A stretch of DNA of 64,000 nt from positions 140,243 through 204,242 of the forward strand of contig JAGWUS010000001.1 in the NCBI GenBank assembly GCA_028868305.1. Reading direction: 5' to 3'. A model generated the notes under the pieces. The model was not told the DNA's origin and did no database searches. It was given only the letters and a program-made list of their open reading frames with translations. The stretch is from Burkholderiales bacterium. GTDB lineage: Bacteria; Pseudomonadota; Gammaproteobacteria; Burkholderiales; Burkholderiaceae_C. The translations under genes and the position numbers were made by a program. Positions 58,860 through 64,000 of the stretch are shown here, piece by piece. Position 1 is the stretch's first letter. Each line of letters opens with the position of its first letter.

Positions 58860-60407
58860 ATGGCATCCAGCGCACCTGAAGGCATCCTCATTGCCCAACG
58901 CCAGCAAGGCAAAACCACCACCCAGTGTTTTTTGCGTCCTGACAAGGCCAATCGCCATGGCCTCATCACCGGCGCCACCGGCACCGGCAAAACCATTACT
59001 CTGCAGACGCTGGCGGAAGGGTTCTCCAACCTGGGCGTGCCGGTGTTCATGGCCGACGTCAAGGGCGACCTGACCGGCATCTCCCAGAAGGGTACTTTGG
59101 GCGAAAAACTGGCCAAAGTCCTCACGGAACGTGCATTACCCGCTCCTGAATTTGTAGCATTCCCCACCACCTTGTGGGATGTGTATGGCGAACAAGGCCA
59201 CCCGGTGCGCGCCACGGTCAGCGATCTGGGCCCCCTGCTGCTCTCGCGCATGCTCAACCTGAACGAAACCCAGGCCGGCGTATTGCAACTGGTGTTCAAG
59301 ATTGCCGACGACGACGGCCTGCTGCTGCTGGACATGAAAGACCTGCGTGCCATGTGCCAGCACGTGGGCGACAACGCCTCCACCTACACCACCGAGTACG
59401 GCAACATCAGCGCCGCTAGCATTGGCGCCATCCAGCGCGGACTGATGCAGATTGAAGAGCAAGGCGGCGACAAGTTCTTTGGTGAGCCCATGCTCAACAT
59501 TGCTGACTTCATGCAGACCGACGGCAGTGGCAAGGGCGTGATCAACATCCTGGCCGCCGACCGCCTGATGAATGCACCGCGGCTGTATTCCACCTTCCTG
59601 CTGTGGATGCTGAGCGAACTGTTTGAAACGCTGCCTGAGGTGGGCGACCTGGACAAACCCAAGTTGGTCTTCTTTTTTGACGAGGCCCACCTGCTGTTTG
59701 CCGATGCACCCAAGGTGCTGATCGAGCGCATTGAACTGGTGGTGCGCCTGGTGCGCTCCAAGGGCGTAGGCGTGTACTTTGTCACGCAGAACCCGCTGGA
59801 CATCCCCGACAGCGTGCTCGCCCAGCTGGGCAACCGCGTGCAACATGCCCTGCGCGCCTTCACCCCGCGCGACCAGAAAGCTGTCAAGGCCACGGCCGAC
59901 ACGATGCGTGCCAATCCGGGGCTGGACGTCGCCACCGCCATTACCGAGCTGGGCGTGGGCGAAGCCCTTGTCAGTCTGCTCGATGAAAAAGGACGCCCCA
60001 GCCTGACCGAGCGCGTCTACGTACTGCCGCCAGCCAGTCAGATCGGCCCCATCACTGCCGCACAGCGCAAGGCGCTGATCGACAACTCCATCGTGGCCGG
60101 TGTCTACGAAAAAACCGTGGACCGCGAGTCCGCCTTCGAGTCCCTCAAGGGTCGCACCCAGACCCGCATGGCCAAGGAAGATGCCGCACCTGCCGCAGGC
60201 GGCAAGCCCGCCGAGCAGGCCGCGGCGCCCGACCGCGGCATCCTGGACGGGCTGGGCGACCTTTTGGGTGGCGGTACCCGACGCACCCGCGCCAGTGCGG
60301 GCGAACAGCTCATCAAGAGCGCCGCTAGCTCCATTGGCCGTGAAGTCGGTCGTCAGATCATCCGCGGCGTGCTGGGCGGCATCTTTGGCGGCAGCAGGCG
60401 CTATTGA
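58860..60407 (+). CDS. HerA-like ATPase (DUF853/YjgR type)
   Basis: Helicase HerA/FtsK-superfamily ATPase of 515 residues. Walker [15 protein letters not shown], Walker [18 protein letters not shown] and [23 protein letters not shown] 58860 gives the usual N-terminus ([13 protein letters not shown]); the longer frame overlaps yebC. The C-terminus is Gly/Arg-rich ([10 protein letters not shown]). Cellular role is unknown; no NurA-like nuclease is adjacent, so involvement in end resection is not supported. Confidence 0.87.
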   Translation: MASSAPEGILIAQRQQGKTTTQCFLRPDKANRHGLITGATGTGKTITLQTLAEGFSNLGVPVFMADVKGDLTGISQKGTLGEKLAKVLTERALPAPEFVAFPTTLWDVYGEQGHPVRATVSDLGPLLLSRMLNLNETQAGVLQLVFKIADDDGLLLLDMKDLRAMCQHVGDNASTYTTEYGNISAASIGAIQRGLMQIEEQGGDKFFGEPMLNIADFMQTDGSGKGVINILAADRLMNAPRLYSTFLLWMLSELFETLPEVGDLDKPKLVFFFDEAHLLFADAPKVLIERIELVVRLVRSKGVGVYFVTQNPLDIPDSVLAQLGNRVQHALRAFTPRDQKAVKATADTMRANPGLDVATAITELGVGEALVSLLDEKGRPSLTERVYVLPPASQIGPITAAQRKALIDNSIVAGVYEKTVDRESAFESLKGRTQTRMAKEDAAPAAGGKPAEQAAAPDRGILDGLGDLLGGGTRRTRASAGEQLIKSAASSIGREVGRQIIRGVLGGIFGGSRRY

Positions 60408-60439
60408 ACCGATAACCTTTGAACTGAAAAGACACCACC

Positions 60440-61093
60440 ATGATGGCCATCGACCCCGCAGCCCGCGCCAATGTGCACCTGATCGACCACCCACTGGTAC
60501 AGCACAAGCTCACCCTGATGCGCAACAAGACGGCCAGCACCAACAGTTTCCGCCGCCTGTTGAACGAACTCAGCAGCCTCATGGCCTACGAAGTCACCCG
60601 CGACATGTCCACCCAGGACGTGGAGATCGAGACGCCGCTGGAAACCATGACCGCCAAGCAGATCGACGGCAAGAAGCTGGTGTTTGTGAGCATCCTGCGC
60701 GCAGGCAACGGTATTCTGGACGGCGTGCTCTCGGTGGTACCGGGTGCGCGTGTGGGTCATATCGGCCTGTACCGCGACCCCAAGACCCTGCAGGCGGTGG
60801 AGTACTACTTCAAGATGCCCAAGAACATGGAAGAGCGCGACATCATCGTGGTCGACCCCATGCTGGCCACCGGCAACTCCGCCGCCGCCGCCATCGCGCG
60901 CCTGAAAGAATGCAAACCCAAGTCGATCAAGTTCCTGTGCCTGCTGACCTGCCCCGAAGGTATCAATGCCCTGTACAAAGAGCACCCGGATGTGCCAGTC
61001 TTCACCGCCGCCATCGACCGCGAACTCAACGACCACGGCTACATCCTGCCCGGACTGGGTGATGCGGGCGACCGCATCTTCGGTACCCAGTAA
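60440..61093 (+). CDS. upp: Uracil phosphoribosyltransferase
   Basis: Salvages uracil to UMP with PRPP (217 residues). PRPP-site motif [18 protein letters not shown], uracil-site [18 protein letters not shown] end ([17 protein letters not shown]), and [19 protein letters not shown] 60440 and 60443 are equally possible. Five bases separate it from the cytosine-deaminase-like gene that could supply its uracil. Confidence 0.96.
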   Translation: MMAIDPAARANVHLIDHPLVQHKLTLMRNKTASTNSFRRLLNELSSLMAYEVTRDMSTQDVEIETPLETMTAKQIDGKKLVFVSILRAGNGILDGVLSVVPGARVGHIGLYRDPKTLQAVEYYFKMPKNMEERDIIVVDPMLATGNSAAAAIARLKECKPKSIKFLCLLTCPEGINALYKEHPDVPVFTAAIDRELNDHGYILPGLGDAGDRIFGTQ

Positions 61094-61098
61094 ACACC

Positions 61099-62397
61099 AT
61101 GCTCGACCTGCTGATCCACAACGCCACACTGCCCGACGGGCGCAGCAACATGTCGGTGGCGGTGCAGAACGGTCGCATTGCAGAAGTATCGCAGGGCCTC
61201 ACACCAACCGCTGCCCCCGCTACTGAAACGCTGGACGTGGGCGGCCTGCTGCTGAGCCCGCCGTTTGTCGATGTGCACTTCCACATGGATGGCACCCTCA
61301 CCTACGGCATGCCGCGCGTCAATGAGAGTGGCACGCTGCTCGAAGGCATTGCGCTGTGGGGTGAACTCAAACCCAGCCTGACTGCCGATGCGGTGATCGA
61401 CCGCGCCCTCACCTACTGCGACTGGGCCGTGGCCCAGGGCCTGCTGGCCATCCGCAGCCATGTGGACACCAGCGACCCGCGCCTGCTGGCGGTGGAAGCC
61501 CTGCTGGATGTCAAGAAAAAGGTTGCGCCCTACATCGATTTGCAACTGGTGGCCTTCCCGCAAGATGGCGTGCTGCGAACCCCGGGCGGCGCAGACAACC
61601 TGAAGCGCGCGCTCGACTTGGGTGTAGATGTGGTCGGTGGCATCCCGCACTTTGAGCGCACCATGGCCGATGGTGCTGCCAGCGTGAAGCTGCTATGCGA
61701 AGTCGCCGCCGAGCGCGGTTTGCTGGTGGACATGCACTGCGACGAGAGCGACGACCCGCACTCGCGCCATATTGAATCCTTGGCCTACGAGACCCAGCGC
61801 CTGGGCCTGCACAACCGCGTAACCGGCTCGCATCTGACCTCCATGCACAGCATGGACAACTACTACGTCACCAAACTGATGGGCCTGATGGTGGAGGCGC
61901 AGGTGCATGTGGCCAGCAACCCCAATGTCAACATTACCTTGCAAGGCCGCCACGACACCTACCCCAAGCGCCGCGGCCTGACCCGCGTGCCCGAACTCAT
62001 GGCCGCCGGCCTGACCGTGGCCTTTGGCCAGGACGACATGATGGACCCGTGGTACAGCCTGGGCTGTGCCGACATGCTCGACGTCGCCAGCATGGGCCTA
62101 CACGTGGCGCAGATGACCAGCCAAAAAGCCATGCGCCAGTGCTTTGATGCCATCACCACCAACCCCGCCCGCATCCTGCAACTGCAGGGTTACGGCATAG
62201 CGAAAGGCTGCAACGCCGACTTCGTGCTGCTGCAGGCCCGCGACCCGGTGGAGGCGCTGCGCCTCAAAGCCACGCGGCTCAAGGTGTTCAAACGCGGCAG
62301 GTTGCTGGCGGAAACACCGGCAAGAACCGCTTCATTGAAGCTGCCGGGGCGGCCGGAGAAAACTTCGCTCATGCACAAAATAGCTCAACGTTCATAG
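61099..62397 (+). CDS. codA: Cytosine deaminase-like amidohydrolase
   Basis: Metal-dependent amidohydrolase of 432 residues. Metal sites: VDVHFHMDG (HxH), VDMHCDESDDPHSRH (His and the CDExDD block of CodA), GSHLTSMHSM and FGQDDMMDPWY (Asp). The last two match CodA's SH..AMHS and F..DD..DPWY pattern. Together with upp this gives cytosine to uracil to UMP. Related enzymes deaminate isocytosine, creatinine or other bases, so the substrate is not certain. Confidence 0.8.
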   Translation: MLDLLIHNATLPDGRSNMSVAVQNGRIAEVSQGLTPTAAPATETLDVGGLLLSPPFVDVHFHMDGTLTYGMPRVNESGTLLEGIALWGELKPSLTADAVIDRALTYCDWAVAQGLLAIRSHVDTSDPRLLAVEALLDVKKKVAPYIDLQLVAFPQDGVLRTPGGADNLKRALDLGVDVVGGIPHFERTMADGAASVKLLCEVAAERGLLVDMHCDESDDPHSRHIESLAYETQRLGLHNRVTGSHLTSMHSMDNYYVTKLMGLMVEAQVHVASNPNVNITLQGRHDTYPKRRGLTRVPELMAAGLTVAFGQDDMMDPWYSLGCADMLDVASMGLHVAQMTSQKAMRQCFDAITTNPARILQLQGYGIAKGCNADFVLLQARDPVEALRLKATRLKVFKRGRLLAETPARTASLKLPGRPEKTSLMHKIAQRS

Positions 62398-62400
62398 GAA

Positions 62401-62453
62401 AACCCGGGCTAAGCCCGCATTTAATATGCGTATGTAGCTATTTTTTTGGTAGC
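62401..62453 (+). repeat. Dispersed stem-loop element, intergenic copy
   Basis: Begins four bases after the codA-like stop: CGGGCT A AGCCCG palindrome (62405-62417), CGCAT / ATGCG second stem (62416-62430), then GCTA ... TAGC (62437-62440 with 62450-62453) around a T run. Core-to-stem spacing is again 22. With GC-rich stems followed by T7 it could also end the upp-codA transcript. Confidence 0.65.
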
Positions 62454-62593
62454 GCTCCATCCAAGGTGCAACCGCCGCTACGCGAACGCCATCCCGACGA
62501 AAATTACAGTTTGTTGCAAACCCATACGCGCAACGTGAGTGCCTTTCTGCTAAACATGGTCTTTGTACAAAACCAGTTTCCCGGATACACACC

Positions 62594-63214
62594 ATGCTCG
62601 ACATCGGAAAAAAGCGCAGGGTCCGATTCACGCAGTTGGATGAAGAAGCCAAACAGCGCTTGCGGACCCTTTATCACCTGACCAGCGCCCAGGCCGCGCT
62701 CAGCATTGCCCGCACCGGATACCTGTGGAGCAACGACCCGGACGGCTGCGCCAACTTCAGTCTGAATCGCGATTTGAAACTGCACTACACCACGACGCCC
62801 GAGGTGGCACTGACCTTCAAATTCCACGGCGAGGTGCATCTGCGAGAGCGAGAGGTGGACTTCGCGGGCTATGCGCCCAACACACTCAACCTGCATTTGA
62901 AATCCTGGCCCACGTTGTATGGCCTGGAGGGCCTGCGCGTAGCTATCGCCCGGGTCGCTGCAGGCACCACGATGCATCTGGAGTGTGTGGACTTCAAGCT
63001 GACACCGGAGTTCATCTGGAAGTGCCGAAGCGACCCGAATGCGGAACTGCTACTGCGCAGATTGCGGCGCCAACTGGCACTGGGTCGCACGGTCAAGGTT
63101 CCGGGGACTCCCCAGGAACGCCAGGCCATCGAGGCGCAAACACTGGAGGAGAAGCCCGATCCCTCTTGGGTCCAGAAAGTTCTGGCGCGGCTCACAAGCG
63201 GCGCAACGGTGTAA
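62594..63214 (+). CDS. Unknown protein, possible ADP-ribosyltransferase-like fold
   Basis: I do not recognise a named family for these 206 residues. LYHLTSAQAALSIARTGYLWS at residues 26-46 resembles the first strand-helix of ART-fold and RNA-phosphotransferase-like proteins (LYHxTs ... I ... G), and a later FKFHGEVHLRE could be a second strand; a catalytic Glu was not located with confidence. No signal peptide or TM helix. No antitoxin-like partner is adjacent. The ATG has no strong ribosome-binding site. Confidence 0.55.
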   Translation: MLDIGKKRRVRFTQLDEEAKQRLRTLYHLTSAQAALSIARTGYLWSNDPDGCANFSLNRDLKLHYTTTPEVALTFKFHGEVHLREREVDFAGYAPNTLNLHLKSWPTLYGLEGLRVAIARVAAGTTMHLECVDFKLTPEFIWKCRSDPNAELLLRRLRRQLALGRTVKVPGTPQERQAIEAQTLEEKPDPSWVQKVLARLTSGATV

Positions 63215-63230
63215 GTGTTTGACTACGGGC

Positions 63231-63335
63231 ATGCGTAACTACTGGCTCATGACGTCTGAGCCCAGCGAAGTTTCAGTAGACGCCTGCGTACCGCCTAACG
63301 CCGCCGCGCCGAGCGCACGCCACTCAACCCGCTAA
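63231..63335 (+). pseudogene. Remnant of an EVE-domain protein (N-terminal stub)
   Basis: The frame from ATG 63231 begins MRNYWLMTSEPSEVSVD, nearly identical to the highly conserved start of EVE-domain proteins (YWLMKSEPxExSIDD), then diverges at once into non-homologous residues and stops at 63335, inside the 3' end of relA. The rest of an approximately 150-residue gene is gone, so this looks like a deletion scar. Confidence 0.6.
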
Positions 63336-64000
63336 CCATTTTCAGCACCCTGGCTAGCCGGCCGGCCTCCGCCACCTCCACGGTAAACGTCATCCAGGCC
63401 GTGCCCTTAACCGACTGGGTCTGGACGCCGATCACATTCATTTTTTCCTTGGTGAACACCTCGGAAATATCACGCAGCAGGCCCTGGCGGTCCACGGCTT
63501 CCACCGAGACATCGACCGGATAGACGTTGCCCTCTTTGCCGGTGGAGGCACCCCACTCCACCTCAATCACCCGGTCGCCGCTGCGGTTGACCATGTTGCG
63601 CAGGTTGGAGCAATCGGCCCGGTGCACGCTGACGCCCTTGCCGCGTGTAACAAAGCCGCTGATCAGATCCGGCGGCGCAGGTTTGCAGCACTTGGCCAGC
63701 TGCGTCATCAGCGAATCCACGCCCACCACCAGCACCCCACCCTTGCCCGATGCACCGGGATGGCGTGGCTTTTTGAGAAGCACCAGCGCGTCCTCGGACG
63801 GCAGTGGCTCGGGCGGGCGCAGCACGATCTCGATGTTGCGCAGTGAGAACTCATCCTTGCCGACCACCTCAAACAAATCATCGGCGGAGTTGAAGCCCAG
63901 CTGCGACGCCAGATCGTCGAGCTTGATCGCCGTCTTGCCTTCACGCTGCAACAGCTTTTCCACCGCCTCGCGGCCCTTGGCGATGGTTTCGCCCATGGCC
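63295..64000 (-). CDS. relA: (p)ppGpp synthetase RelA, C-terminal part only
   Basis: Open at the right edge; about 235 C-terminal residues are visible: the RIS/zinc-finger-like LAKCCKPAPPDLISGFVTRG with GVSVHRADCSNL, and the final ACT domain (VDVSVEAVDRQGLLRDISEV). These regulatory domains sense ribosome and amino-acid state. The catalytic half is outside the window. SpoT has the same C-terminal architecture; sequence flavour favours RelA but not decisively. Confidence 0.82.
   Translation of the reverse strand, partial: AMGETIAKGREAVEKLLQREGKTAIKLDDLASQLGFNSADDLFEVVGKDEFSLRNIEIVLRPPEPLPSEDALVLLKKPRHPGASGKGGVLVVGVDSLMTQLAKCCKPAPPDLISGFVTRGKGVSVHRADCSNLRNMVNRSGDRVIEVEWGASTGKEGNVYPVDVSVEAVDRQGLLRDISEVFTKEKMNVIGVQTQSVKGTAWMTFTVEVAEAGRLARVLKMVSGLSGVRSARRR

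Noticed and set aside
58860..61093. HerA-like ATPase as part of a defence system
   Set aside because: No nuclease, Sir2 or NurA partner is adjacent; the gene is of the widespread DUF853 type and flanked by housekeeping genes.

Overview
The window is dense, GC-rich bacterial chromosome of the Burkholderiales, most likely Comamonadaceae (Rhodoferax/Polaromonas-like). The evidence is protein-level similarity of the housekeeping genes and neighbourhoods such as msrB-yciB-bolA-ppiC, smc-zipA-ligA, dapC-dapD-pilU-dapE-prmB and purD-hemF-nadD-rsfS-rlmH-maf-rng. No plasmid, phage, insertion sequence or CRISPR array is visible. No gene-free stretch exceeds 300 bases; the longest, 277 bases between rlhA and the cNMP-binding gene, holds nothing I can name.

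Layout. 1-8.7 kb: acyl-CoA ligase (cut by the window edge), SelO, MsrB, YciB, BolA, a periplasmic PpiC-type isomerase, the RlhA-type U32 protein, a lone cNMP-binding protein and a nitroreductase. 8.8-17.9 kb: purL, a very large PAS/GGDEF/EAL protein with a C-terminal zinc-binding CZB domain, and an overlapping family-3 solute-binding protein. 18-30 kb: map, glnD, bacteriohemerythrin, then def-ligA-zipA-smc, then a kinase-less receiver/Hpt pair. 30-37.5 kb: lysine biosynthesis genes (dapC, dapD, dapE) with a PilU-like ATPase between them, followed by prmB and an ABC-F protein. 37.5-41.5 kb: a small unknown protein, two tRNA-Lys genes with their own -10 box and terminator, tcdA, and tolB-pal-cpoB without tolQRA. 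41.5-52 kb: a cell-surface polysaccharide/LPS block (glycosyltransferases, MsbA, deacetylase, methyltransferase, DUF6492-like protein, O-antigen ligase, a double glycosyltransferase). 52-58.8 kb: a long leftward run rng-maf-rlmH-rsfS-nadD-hemF-purD-yebC (listed left to right). 58.9-64 kb: a HerA-like ATPase, upp plus a cytosine-deaminase-like gene (pyrimidine salvage), an unknown protein, a short EVE-domain remnant and the C-terminal part of relA.

The most unusual signal is a family of about 55-base AT-richer sequences, each with a GCTA(C/T)...(A/G)TAGC stem-loop at one end and a GGGGGCT core at the other. Copies lie in frame inside purL (two), dapE and nadD. Probable copies lie in ligA and prmB, one sits downstream of the cytosine deaminase gene, and a half copy may lie in a glycosyltransferase gene. 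Stem changes are compensatory and the stem-to-core spacing is constant in most copies. They look like a small dispersed element that tolerates, and perhaps prefers, reading frames of essential genes.
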